Assembly: GCA_015056655.1 (NCBI GenBank)
Contig: SVFV01000006.1
Span: forward strand, 95,072-159,071
Source of the DNA: Butyrivibrio sp.
GTDB taxonomy: Bacteria; Bacillota; Clostridia; Lachnospirales; Lachnospiraceae
Length of the DNA: 64,000 bases
Direction of reading: 5' to 3'
Part shown: positions 14,905 to 22,917 of the stretch, piece by piece
How positions within the stretch are numbered: the stretch's first letter is position 1
Layout of the letters: each line of letters starts with the position of its first letter
The notes under the pieces: model-generated
The model's input: only the letters and a program-made list of their open reading frames with translations
Databases searched by the model: none
What the model was told of the DNA's origin: nothing
Made by a program: the position numbers and the translations under genes

Positions 14905-17097
14905 TTAAATGTAATTCATAAGAGAATCCTTACTTATTTTACCGGTTGCCATAAGGGCTGCCTGATAGGTCAGCTGAGCTGTTGCAAGATTAGTTGCGGT
15001 TTCTGCAAGGTCCGCATCTTCATTATCAGATTGAAGGGTCTTAAAGGTTGTATTCTGATCCTGAAGTCTTGTATTTATGAGCTCAAGTCTCTTACTTCTT
15101 GTACCATTATCAGTTACTGCTACATTTGCCTTATCGAGAGCTTCCTGAATGCTTGTGATCTTGTGCTCGAACTCCTCCTGGATATTCTGGCGAAGGTAGT
15201 CATAAGCCTTCTGACAGGCATCTATTTCATTTTGTACAATGCGGATCTCATCATCATCAGTAAGCTCTGAAAGCTTATCCTTAAGTGTGTTGAGTGTTGT
15301 ATTTACTACATTTATCTTAGATGCCAGCTGCTCGAGGTCATATATATCTCTTTTTACTACTGTTGAGAAAACTGAGTTAGCAGTTGTATTTACTACTATC
15401 TTCTGGGCATATCCAACATCATAGGCAATGTCATGAGGTGCTGATCCACCATTGTAGATAACTCCATTGTAGTCAACACATGCAAAGAGGTTCTGAGGTC
15501 GGATGTCGCCTTCTTCCCATTCCTTCTTGTCATACACAACATCAATTGTGTTTGCATTTGTTATAAACGGAAGAGCTGCAAGCTTTTCACTGAGCTTATC
15601 ATTAAGAAGAACTTCACCAGTCTTTGCATTTAAGTAAACCATGTTTTCAAGGTTCTTTAAGTATTCTGCATAATCCTCTTCGTACTTTGTCTGATCGAGT
15701 TCATCATTTCCAGTGTTGTACATCGCTCTCTGAGGAGCACCTGCGCCCTTCAGCTCCTGATATGCTGCGTCAATTTCCTCTTCTGAGGTTGTGGAATAGA
15801 TTATATGTGAGCTGTCTATCTCTATTGTGGTCTCTTTATAGGAAGAATAAATACTTCCGTTTGATGTAACCTCAAGGACAGTCTTTGTCTTGTTTCCATA
15901 ATCATCAGTTGCTGTATCTTTTTCCAACGTGAAGGTTCCATCGCCATTAACTGTTGCTTTGAAACCATTATCCACATCTATGGTGTACTGCTGCCCAACA
16001 GGTCCTAAAATCGGTACAGTAACCCATGTATTTTCTGTATCTGAGAAAGCAAGTGTTGAAACACTTGTTGTATGCATGGAAACTATTCCCTGCTGGATTC
16101 CGTCAGGAAGATCCACCTCTCCATCTCCGTCAGAATCAGTAAATACACCATCTTTACTTACTTCAAACTGGTGGATGTCGTAGGTTGTAAGATCAGTTAC
16201 GTTAATGATATAGCCTCTCTCAGGATGCTTTGTGCTTGCAACCTCTGCTTCATATTTATAATTTCCAACTGTCACGCAGTAATCTGAACTAAGAGGAATA
16301 TACGCTTTCTGCTCAACACCTTCTTCATTAACAAATGTCATGTCAAAATATGTGAGATCTGTTTTGGTGATAGAGGATGTAGCCTCCTGTTCAATATTTT
16401 CTCTGTACTTGAGCTGGGCTCCTTTATATTCTCCTGCTGTATAATCCAGGTTGTCATATGAAAGTCTGATTCTTCCAACGGATACCTGGTCTATGTCTGT
16501 CTCTGTAGTTGCATTTCCATAATCACCTACAATATCCTTTGTCAGAACATTACCTGCATCAAGATCCTGGAGATTTATGGTCCTGATGGATTTGCTGATA
16601 TCATTTGCAGTGAATTCATCATTTATATCTGTAAAATTCTCTGTTGTAACTTTGTCATAGGACAAGGTGGTATCTGTTCTAAAGCCAGTGAAGATATATC
16701 TTCCAGCGTAGTCTACGTTACCGGTTGAGTAATACTCTTTTGAAAGAGCAGTAAGCTGGGTAACGATAGTATTAAGATCATCAAGTGTAAGATCCTTGTT
16801 AGCTCCCTTATTAACCTGCTGTATAGCATCCGTAAGAACATCAGTAACTGTAGATAATGCATCTTCAGTAACATCCATCCAGCTCTTAGCATCTTTGGCA
16901 TTCTTGTTGTAGTACTGATCCAGCTGGGTTACTGTGGAGCGAAGGCGCAGTGCTCTGATAGCAATAACAGGATCATCAGAAGGTCTAGCTATCTTTTTGC
17001 CTGTTGCCATCTGAGTATTAACTTCGTCCTCTGCAATCTTGTTGTTATTGATGTTGTAGAGGGAGTTGTTGTTCATGATCTTATTGGTGATTCTCAT
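14905..17097 (-). CDS. flgL: Hook-filament junction protein FlgL
   Basis: 730 residues, well above the usual 300-550. The N-terminus (MRITNKIMNNNSLYNINNNK, then ATGKKIARPSDDPVIAIRALRLRS) and the C-terminus (ATNLATAQLTYQAALMATGKISKDSLMNYI in parts) are FlgL. Residues about 170-560 are an enlarged, acidic, beta-rich insertion, presumably surface-exposed like a flagellin D2/D3 domain. It joins FlgK to the first flagellin ring. Follows flgK2 by 35 bases, with GGAGG before the ATG. Confidence 0.95.
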   Translation of the reverse strand: MRITNKIMNNNSLYNINNNKIAEDEVNTQMATGKKIARPSDDPVIAIRALRLRSTVTQLDQYYNKNAKDAKSWMDVTEDALSTVTDVLTDAIQQVNKGANKDLTLDDLNTIVTQLTALSKEYYSTGNVDYAGRYIFTGFRTDTTLSYDKVTTENFTDINDEFTANDISKSIRTINLQDLDAGNVLTKDIVGDYGNATTETDIDQVSVGRIRLSYDNLDYTAGEYKGAQLKYRENIEQEATSSITKTDLTYFDMTFVNEEGVEQKAYIPLSSDYCVTVGNYKYEAEVASTKHPERGYIINVTDLTTYDIHQFEVSKDGVFTDSDGDGEVDLPDGIQQGIVSMHTTSVSTLAFSDTENTWVTVPILGPVGQQYTIDVDNGFKATVNGDGTFTLEKDTATDDYGNKTKTVLEVTSNGSIYSSYKETTIEIDSSHIIYSTTSEEEIDAAYQELKGAGAPQRAMYNTGNDELDQTKYEEDYAEYLKNLENMVYLNAKTGEVLLNDKLSEKLAALPFITNANTIDVVYDKKEWEEGDIRPQNLFACVDYNGVIYNGGSAPHDIAYDVGYAQKIVVNTTANSVFSTVVKRDIYDLEQLASKINVVNTTLNTLKDKLSELTDDDEIRIVQNEIDACQKAYDYLRQNIQEEFEHKITSIQEALDKANVAVTDNGTRSKRLELINTRLQDQNTTFKTLQSDNEDADLAETATNLATAQLTYQAALMATGKISKDSLMNYI

Positions 17098-17132
17098 GGT
17101 GCCTCCTTTGAGAACGGGGTTAGTGGTTCATT

Positions 17133-18989
17133 TTATACACCCGTTTGAGTAATAAGTCTGTCGTAAATCTCTGAAAGTGTGTTGATCATCTTCGAGTTAA
17201 GTGTATAGGTGTGTTCGAACTGTACAAGGGCTGATGCCTCTTCATCCTGGTCTACACCCATTACTGATAGTCTCTGGTTTCCAATTGTCTTTTCAAGTGC
17301 TGTATAGGTCTCTTCCAAAGTCTGTGAATTACTTGTATTAAGTGCCACATCAGCCAGCACCTTATCAAGGAATTCTCCGCTTGTTGCGCCTCTGAAAATG
17401 TCTTCTTTTGTCATAAATTCGTAAAGCGCTTCTATATTTCTATACTCAGATTCGCCTTCTGTGACATCCATCTTGGTTGCCAAAAGGTCTGCATTTTCTC
17501 TAAGTTCTCTGGTTACTACAAAGTTTCCTGCTGTGACCTCGTAATATCCCTTATTGTTTGAAAGAGTTGTAAGCTCTGGATATGTGTACTGTGCGCTGGA
17601 ATCCATATCGCTTGTAGCTGTGAGAATGTATCTGCCATCCATTGAGTCTGATGTATAGCCCGCTGACATTATCTCGTTAACTCTTCCGGAAAATCTCCTT
17701 ATCCACTCATTCATCTGCTGCATGTAATAAGGAATTCCCTGATATTCGAAATTGCTTCCTACTGAAGCAGTTCTTCCTGTAGGAGGAATTGTTGACCTTG
17801 TGCTTTCCTTTGTAAGAGTGAAGGTGTAGGTATCTCCACCGTCGTACTGCCAGTCTGTATAAGAGTAAATCTTACTTGCAACTGTCATTTTTCCTGCACC
17901 AGGAAGTGTGCACTTTGTCATATCCATGAGGTCAGTATCTGAAACTCTGATAGTTACTGTTGTCTCTCCTGTATTGAGGTTCTTAACCGAATCAATTACC
18001 TCGCCATTGAAGTAGAAGCTGTTATTTCCTTCTCTCATATCGATGAGGCCCTGGAGCTCACCACCAATCAGCTTGTTACTAAGATCAAAGTGGTCAAGCC
18101 TTGAAAAGTCATCTCCATCCTTGTAGTTGGATGGTGCCCATCTGATATCGTATAAACCAACAATATCGCTCTGGTTTACATTTTCATCTGCATCTCTTGC
18201 TACACATACAAGCTTCCTATAGGAATATGTGTCGAGGAGCTGCTGCTTTCCAGCTATGTTTACAATAAATCTGGTTGCACCTGTCTCTCTGTCAGGCTGC
18301 TGGTCATCAATTACCTTTGTTTCTGTTACTTCTATATCTACTATCTTTGAAAGCTTATCTAAGAGCTCGTCTCTCTGGTCTCTAAGTTCGTTTGCTCTTG
18401 AGCCCTGCATCTCGATCTTGTTGATCTGCTCATTCAGAGAGGTTATCTGCTGTGCTATGGAATTGATGGTGTCACAGTCCATCTTTATTTCCTGGTTAAT
18501 GTCGTTCTGCAGCTGCTGGAGTGAGCTGTACATGTGGTTAAAGTAATCAGTAATCTGAGAAAGTGATGAAACGAAGGTTGCCTTTGACTCAGATGTTCCT
18601 GATGCTTTCATAACATCCTGAAGTGCTGATTCCATTGATGTGAAGAGACTGCTGAATCCAGTTTTCCCATCATCCTTGAAGTACTCCTGCGCAAGCTGGT
18701 TGAAGTAATTCCTCTGAGTAACTCTACCAAGAAGTGTCTCATTGGTTCTGTACTTCACGTCATAGAATTCATCTCGAACTCTCTCTATCGCAATAGTATC
18801 AACACCTGCTCCGGCAGTACCGTAGGTTGTGAAAACCCTGAGTGCGTCAGAAGCCTGCTGCTCTACCTTCTGTCTGCTATAGCTGTCTGTATTCGAATTT
18901 GCGATGTTGTTTGCAGTTGTATTAAGGGCTGCATTCGCTGCGCGAAGTCCCGACGCTGCAATATTAAGTCCAAAAAATGTTGAAGGCAT
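17133..18989 (-). CDS. flgK: Hook-filament junction protein FlgK (copy 2)
   Basis: 618 residues. N-terminus FFGLNIAASGLRAANAALNTTANNIANSNTDSYSRQKV is the rod/hook/FlgK family signature; the central region (about 90-220) has the FlgK coiled-coil block with MQGSRANELRDQRDELLDKLS; the C-terminus (ALVQFEHTYTLNSKMINTLSEIYDRLITQTGV in parts) is FlgK/FlgE-type. Only 24 bases after the other flgK. The two are clearly different in the central domain, so this is an old duplication or division of labour and not a recent copy. Confidence 0.93.
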   Translation of the reverse strand: MPSTFFGLNIAASGLRAANAALNTTANNIANSNTDSYSRQKVEQQASDALRVFTTYGTAGAGVDTIAIERVRDEFYDVKYRTNETLLGRVTQRNYFNQLAQEYFKDDGKTGFSSLFTSMESALQDVMKASGTSESKATFVSSLSQITDYFNHMYSSLQQLQNDINQEIKMDCDTINSIAQQITSLNEQINKIEMQGSRANELRDQRDELLDKLSKIVDIEVTETKVIDDQQPDRETGATRFIVNIAGKQQLLDTYSYRKLVCVARDADENVNQSDIVGLYDIRWAPSNYKDGDDFSRLDHFDLSNKLIGGELQGLIDMREGNNSFYFNGEVIDSVKNLNTGETTVTIRVSDTDLMDMTKCTLPGAGKMTVASKIYSYTDWQYDGGDTYTFTLTKESTRSTIPPTGRTASVGSNFEYQGIPYYMQQMNEWIRRFSGRVNEIMSAGYTSDSMDGRYILTATSDMDSSAQYTYPELTTLSNNKGYYEVTAGNFVVTRELRENADLLATKMDVTEGESEYRNIEALYEFMTKEDIFRGATSGEFLDKVLADVALNTSNSQTLEETYTALEKTIGNQRLSVMGVDQDEEASALVQFEHTYTLNSKMINTLSEIYDRLITQTGV

Positions 18990-19013
18990 AGGGTAATCCT
19001 TTCTAAATTAAGA

Positions 19014-20699
19014 TCAGCTACCGAGCTGTGTAACAAGGTGCTCAAGCATTTCGCTTACTACATTTACATATCTGCTGGATGCATTAAATGCATTCTGGAA
19101 CGTGATCATGAATTGAAGCTCTTCATCACTGGATACGCCTACTATCTGTTCTCTGGCATTTTGCACTGCATCTACGGTAAGTTCCTGATTTGACTTAATT
19201 CCTTTATATACATCACCCGAGTTTGCTACCTGTGAAACTAACATGTTGTAGTAACCGAGGAAATCTGTCTTTGTTGCTACATTGGGATTTATGAGGTAAT
19301 CGGATGTTGTAAAAGCTTTCTTTAGTGCTTCGACTGTATCATTATCTTCGCTTCCATCTGCAAGAATGAACTTCATCGCTGTAGGCTCTTCGAGGTACAT
19401 AGGATTTACTGCGATGTTTGTTATGATATAGCCTGTCTTATTTTCTCCTGCGAGATGTTCTTCGTCGATGTCGTAGTTGAGGCAATCTTCTTCGTTCATT
19501 ACTTTGAAGAGATCATAGTCTGAAGCCTCTCCTTCTACTTCGCCAAGGTTAACTGGATTACTTCCAGCCTGCTCGTATATCTGATTGATTGCCAGGCAGA
19601 TGTTTCTGACCATCTGGTCAAACTCAGCTTCGACATTCATGATTACTGACTGAGCAATGTTGGTGTTGTAGTACTTTCCTGTAGCATCATCTGTAATGTC
19701 ATGATATGTTGCGTGATGATCTCCTCTTGCAAGGAGTGTGGATTTAAGCTTTCCTATATCTGTATTCATTGAGGTTGCTATGGTCTGTGTCAGATCAAAA
19801 ACCTTTGCACCTCTGATATCTACTACTACCCACTCGCCTCTCTCTGAGTTGAAGTCCTTCTTTGCTGCGAATTCCCAGTAAGGAGTGTTGAAATTAACAG
19901 GGCTTCCACCCTTATCTGCTGTAAGTGTGTTGTCACATGCCATGTGATTAACGTGGTCTGTTGTTACAAACTGTGTTCCCTCGAACTGAACAAGTACATT
20001 TCCGAAAACATCTTCGTAGTAGCTTATTTTTCCAAGCTCACCAAGTTGATCGAGAAGAAGGTTTCTCTCGTCTCTTAAGTCGTTGGCATGCTCCTGATGA
20101 CCTGACTCAATCTCAACTATTTTGAGGTTGAGTTCTTTTATTCTGTCGCCTATCTGATTTATCTGTTCAACAAGCTGTGCAACTGTGTTGTCCATGTTGT
20201 CCTGATAGTTAGTAAGGCCTTCGTATACGCTCTGTGCTCTTGTTATGAATTCATTTGCTCTGGTGACCATCATGCTCTGATTTACAGCAGAAGTAGGGTT
20301 CTTACTCATTTCCTGAATAGCAACCCAAAGATTATTCATAGACTCTGCGAACTCATTTCCATTGAGCTCCTGGAGCTGATCTTCAATTTCTTCAAGGGTA
20401 GTAACTGAGACATCATAAAAGGCTTCCCGCCCTGATTCCTGTCTGTAGCTCTGATCCAGGAACACACTTCTGACCTGCTTACAATTGTCGTAAACAACTC
20501 CGAGTCCTGTCTGCTTCCAGGCAACTGTGCGGAAATCCTTCTCTGTTGTGATATATGGACGGGTTCCCATTTCAACCTGCTGTCTTGTATAGCCTTCTGT
20601 ATCAATGTTAGCCATATTGTGAGCGGTTGTATTAAGCGCGTTCTGATGCGCCTGTAATCCGGAAACACCTATGTATAAACTTCCCATTAAAGATGCCAT
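19014..20699 (-). CDS. flgK: Hook-filament junction protein FlgK (copy 1)
   Basis: 561 residues. N-terminus SLYIGVSGLQAHQNALNTTAHNMANIDTEGYTRQQVEM, central LRDERNLLLDQLGELGKISYYEDVFGNV, and C-terminal ITFQNAFNASSRYVNVVSEMLEHLVTQLGS are FlgK hallmarks. First gene of the flgK-flgK-flgL-fliW-csrA unit. The leader of about 150 bases carries a GACA-AGGA-TGTC hairpin matching the CsrA consensus. Ribosome site AAGAGGAAAAAT before ATG. Confidence 0.93.
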   Translation of the reverse strand: MASLMGSLYIGVSGLQAHQNALNTTAHNMANIDTEGYTRQQVEMGTRPYITTEKDFRTVAWKQTGLGVVYDNCKQVRSVFLDQSYRQESGREAFYDVSVTTLEEIEDQLQELNGNEFAESMNNLWVAIQEMSKNPTSAVNQSMMVTRANEFITRAQSVYEGLTNYQDNMDNTVAQLVEQINQIGDRIKELNLKIVEIESGHQEHANDLRDERNLLLDQLGELGKISYYEDVFGNVLVQFEGTQFVTTDHVNHMACDNTLTADKGGSPVNFNTPYWEFAAKKDFNSERGEWVVVDIRGAKVFDLTQTIATSMNTDIGKLKSTLLARGDHHATYHDITDDATGKYYNTNIAQSVIMNVEAEFDQMVRNICLAINQIYEQAGSNPVNLGEVEGEASDYDLFKVMNEEDCLNYDIDEEHLAGENKTGYIITNIAVNPMYLEEPTAMKFILADGSEDNDTVEALKKAFTTSDYLINPNVATKTDFLGYYNMLVSQVANSGDVYKGIKSNQELTVDAVQNAREQIVGVSSDEELQFMITFQNAFNASSRYVNVVSEMLEHLVTQLGS

Positions 20700-20795
20700 A
20701 TATTTTTCCTCTTAAAGACCGGGTGGTTAAACCATGATCGTGAATCTTATGATCAAATTATGTTCGTCCTATTCCCTGGACCTTGGATCTATATG

Positions 20796-20807
20796 GACAT
20801 CCTTGTC
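20796..20807 (-). promoter_or_regulatory. Candidate CsrA hairpin, flgK leader
   Basis: RNA reads GACA-AGGA-UGUC. It matches the ACARGGAUGU core of the CsrA SELEX consensus exactly and forms a 4-bp stem with AGGA in the loop. About 95 bases upstream of the flgK1 start. Confidence 0.5.
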
Positions 20808-20863
20808 GCATAAGTCGTATTTTTCTGAGATGACATAGTACGCATACTTATCATCTACAATGT

Positions 20864-20890
20864 TTATCGGTGGTTATTCTGTTTTTTCTT
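20864..20890 (-). promoter_or_regulatory. Possible sigma-28 promoter of flgK operon
   Basis: A good -10-like ACCGATAA on the minus strand (20864-20871), but the -35 side is not TAAA at the right spacing, so support is partial. The 20700-21018 gap holds this element, the leader and the flgN terminator, and no gene. Confidence 0.35.
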
Positions 20891-20959
20891 ATATTTATTT
20901 AGAAAATATTTGAGATTAGTGACTTCATTCTTTAGAAACATGCGCATCCTAAGCGAATT

Positions 20960-20996
20960 GCGCAAAAAAGCTACCCCTGATCATAGGGTAGCTTTT
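20960..20996 (-). terminator. Terminator after flgN
   Basis: AAAAGCTACCC (20966-20976) pairs with GGGTAGCTTTT (20986-20996), and U6 follows on the minus strand. It separates flgM-flgN from the flgK operon. Confidence 0.88.
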
Positions 20997-21018
20997 CACA
21001 AGAAAAATTTTTATAAGG

Positions 21019-21540
21019 TTACTGCTTTGCATCAAATCTTCCCATAGGCGTAACAGCTATGAGATCTCCTCTTGTGCCTGCATACTTTGTGTAGTTCGCA
21101 GTCTCTGGAGCTCTGCGCGCCGCCTGGATAATATTCATCTCGTATTGGACCATTTCAAGTGAACTCTGAAGAAGTATCTGGTTCTGATCATTAACGCGCT
21201 GTACGTTCTCTGACACCGTCTTTAACTTGTCACGCCATACAGCAAGCTTCTTCTGTTCCTCAGGTCTGGATCCGAGCATTCTTACCAGATTCGTGAGCTT
21301 TAGTTCACCGGGAACTTCGCCAATTACATTAGCGATATCTCTCATAACCATATCTCGCTCTTTATCTACTGCCTTAATAAGAGATACTACTGCCTGCTCA
21401 TCCTCTGTAATCTTCGCAAGTGCTTTGAGATCACGCTGGACAATCACTGGAGTCTTCTTGGCGGATAAATCCAGAAGTCTTTCATATAGTGCACATTCCC
21501 TGTCAAGGACATCTACTAAATTCTCTAACAAGCTTGCCAT
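21019..21540 (-). CDS. flgN: FlgN-family flagellar export chaperone
   Basis: 173 residues, helical. FlgN pattern: ENLVDVLDRECALYERLLDLSAKKTPVIVQRDLKALAKITEDEQAVV, then a second helical block and a disordered tail. It protects FlgK and FlgL before export. Directly after flgM and ahead of flgK/flgL, the usual order. The ATG lies behind GAGGATAATTCC. Confidence 0.9.
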   Translation of the reverse strand: MASLLENLVDVLDRECALYERLLDLSAKKTPVIVQRDLKALAKITEDEQAVVSLIKAVDKERDMVMRDIANVIGEVPGELKLTNLVRMLGSRPEEQKKLAVWRDKLKTVSENVQRVNDQNQILLQSSLEMVQYEMNIIQAARRAPETANYTKYAGTRGDLIAVTPMGRFDAKQ

Positions 21541-21688
21541 GGAATTATCCTCCTCTCCTGCTATATCTTCGAGTAATCATTTTTGCTAAGCTCTCTTAAA
21601 AAAGGGCATAGTTATAGAGCCTGCCTCATTCCTGGAGCTAACCATTTACTAAAGCCGGCTCTATTTTTTTCGTTATATTCAATTGGAC

Positions 21689-21967
21689 TTAGATTGATTC
21701 GCTAAGTTTAGCGAGGAGCTTATCTGCAAAATCCTCTCCGCTAACGTCATAAGTCCCGTCCTGAATCGCCTTTTTTAAACGCGCTGTTACGTCCTCCCTG
21801 ACATCCGGAGCCTCTTTCACAGCCTTCTTAGCAATCTGAATATCTTTTCCGATCGAAGAAATCTTAAGAGAATCAGTTGCGCCACTGGACTTCTCAGTCT
21901 TCGCGGTCTTATTCACTTTGCTGGTGCCATAAACCTGCTGAATCTGGCTGTAAGCTTCTATACGCAT
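21689..21967 (-). CDS. flgM: Anti-sigma-28 factor FlgM
   Basis: 92 residues, Firmicute FlgM: N-terminal MRIEAYSQIQQVYGTSKVNK, KISSIGKDIQIAKKAVKEAPDVREDVTARLKKAIQDGTYDVSGEDFADKLL in parts, the DV(R)..V..LK..I..GTYdV....A.KL pattern being diagnostic. It holds sigma-28 inactive until hook completion and is then exported. It sits behind a consensus sigma-28 promoter (feedback). The ribosome site GGAGG is inside a small hairpin with AAGGAA in the loop, a possible CsrA target. Confidence 0.93.
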   Translation of the reverse strand: MRIEAYSQIQQVYGTSKVNKTAKTEKSSGATDSLKISSIGKDIQIAKKAVKEAPDVREDVTARLKKAIQDGTYDVSGEDFADKLLAKLSESI

Positions 21968-21976
21968 AATCTTGTC

Positions 21977-21990
21977 CTCCTTCCTTGGAG
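21977..21990 (-). promoter_or_regulatory. Possible CsrA-responsive hairpin at the flgM ribosome site
   Basis: RNA reads CUCC-AAGGAA-GGAG, so the Shine-Dalgarno GGAG is in the stem and AGGA in the loop. The stem is only 4 bp, hence modest confidence. Confidence 0.35.
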
Positions 21991-22012
21991 AATTTCTTTA
22001 GTTCTACTACTT

Positions 22013-22039
22013 TTATCGGCGTATTTATATTTTACTTTA
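22013..22039 (-). promoter_or_regulatory. Consensus sigma-28 promoter of flgM-flgN
   Basis: Minus strand reads TAAA, 15 bases, GCCGATAA: an exact match to the SigD/FliA consensus, 45 bases before flgM. Confidence 0.88.
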
Positions 22040-22195
22040 GAGGTAATTGGAAAATTTTTCAAATTCTTTTATTCCAACATCTCTTTCGTTCTCAAGAGCT
22101 CAATATAAAGTGCCAGCCCCCAAAAACATACACCATGTTGTAGTGTAGCTATTGAAACCCCAAGGTGATGTGCTCTTTAACCTCCACCGATAATA

Positions 22196-22222
22196 ATATC
22201 GACCATTATTCTTAGAAACTTA
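22196..22222 (-). promoter_or_regulatory. Second possible sigma-28 promoter upstream of flgM
   Basis: Minus strand reads TAAG, 15 bases, GTCGATAT. Weaker than the proximal promoter. No open reading frame of note lies between the two; the 21968-22319 gap contains only these promoters and the next terminator. Confidence 0.35.
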
Positions 22223-22294
22223 ACCCTTTTCGATAAAAAAAATTTAATATTTTTTTTAGACTTTTTGAATCAGATGGTTAAGTTAAATTAATAT

Positions 22295-22323
22295 AAAAAA
22301 GTGACAGACAAAAAATCTGTCAC
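22295..22323 (-). terminator. Terminator overlapping the end of the ANTAR gene
   Basis: GTGACAGA (22301-22308) pairs with TCTGTCAC (22316-22323), followed by U6 on the minus strand. The stop codon of the ANTAR gene lies inside the stem. Confidence 0.88.
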
Positions 22324-22868
22324 TCATTAAGTGAAATAACCATTTCTGCAGTTTCTAAAAGCGATGTTCCTGAATCCATGGAGCATTTCTGTAAGTATTT
22401 GTGGGCTTCCGGCTCAGTCATCTTGTGTCGTTCCATCAAAAGTGCCTTGGCCTGATCCACTATCTTCTGATCCTCACTACTTCTAAAGCGTCTCTTTTCC
22501 TTGAGCTTCTTACGTCTTTTCTGAACACCCTCGATCATCAGTGTCAGTGAAGAATAAAAGTCAGTCTTTTTTAACGGAGTGGGAAGATAAATCATTTTGT
22601 CTGAATATCCAATATCATCAGCTTTCGCCGGGCTGGAAACAAGGAGCATCTGAAAATAATCCGACATATCCTCCAACAGTTCTGTGCAGAGCATGTCACC
22701 CAGGCGATAGCCGCAGACAACAACACCGCTACCCAGATTCTCCATAGCAGTAAGAACCTGAGCACCAGTGGAGCAAACGTAGGCAGGCTCAAAGCCGCCA
22801 CGCAGCAATATGCTTTTAAAAGTCTGCGCGTCCTCCTGTTTTGCGAACGCAACTATAATGTTCTGCAC
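22320..22868 (-). CDS. ANTAR-domain RNA-binding regulator linked to glnA
   Basis: 182 residues. The N-terminal half has a CheY-like fold, but where the phospho-acceptor Asp should lie the sequence is VVVCGYRLGDM, so the aspartate is replaced and the receiver is probably not phosphorylated. Residues about 125-180 form an ANTAR domain (EDQKIVDQAKALLMERHKMTEPEAHKYLQKCSM in parts), which binds paired hairpins in mRNA leaders and prevents termination. Starts with GTG behind GGAG, 49 bases after glnA; same transcript. Pairing with glnA is typical of Clostridia and suggests nitrogen-responsive antitermination. Confidence 0.88.
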   Translation of the reverse strand: MQNIIVAFAKQEDAQTFKSILLRGGFEPAYVCSTGAQVLTAMENLGSGVVVCGYRLGDMLCTELLEDMSDYFQMLLVSSPAKADDIGYSDKMIYLPTPLKKTDFYSSLTLMIEGVQKRRKKLKEKRRFRSSEDQKIVDQAKALLMERHKMTEPEAHKYLQKCSMDSGTSLLETAEMVISLNE

Positions 22869-22917
22869 CCGAAATCTCCAACCAATAACTTTTCTAAAAA
22901 ATTTGCCTTACTTTTTC

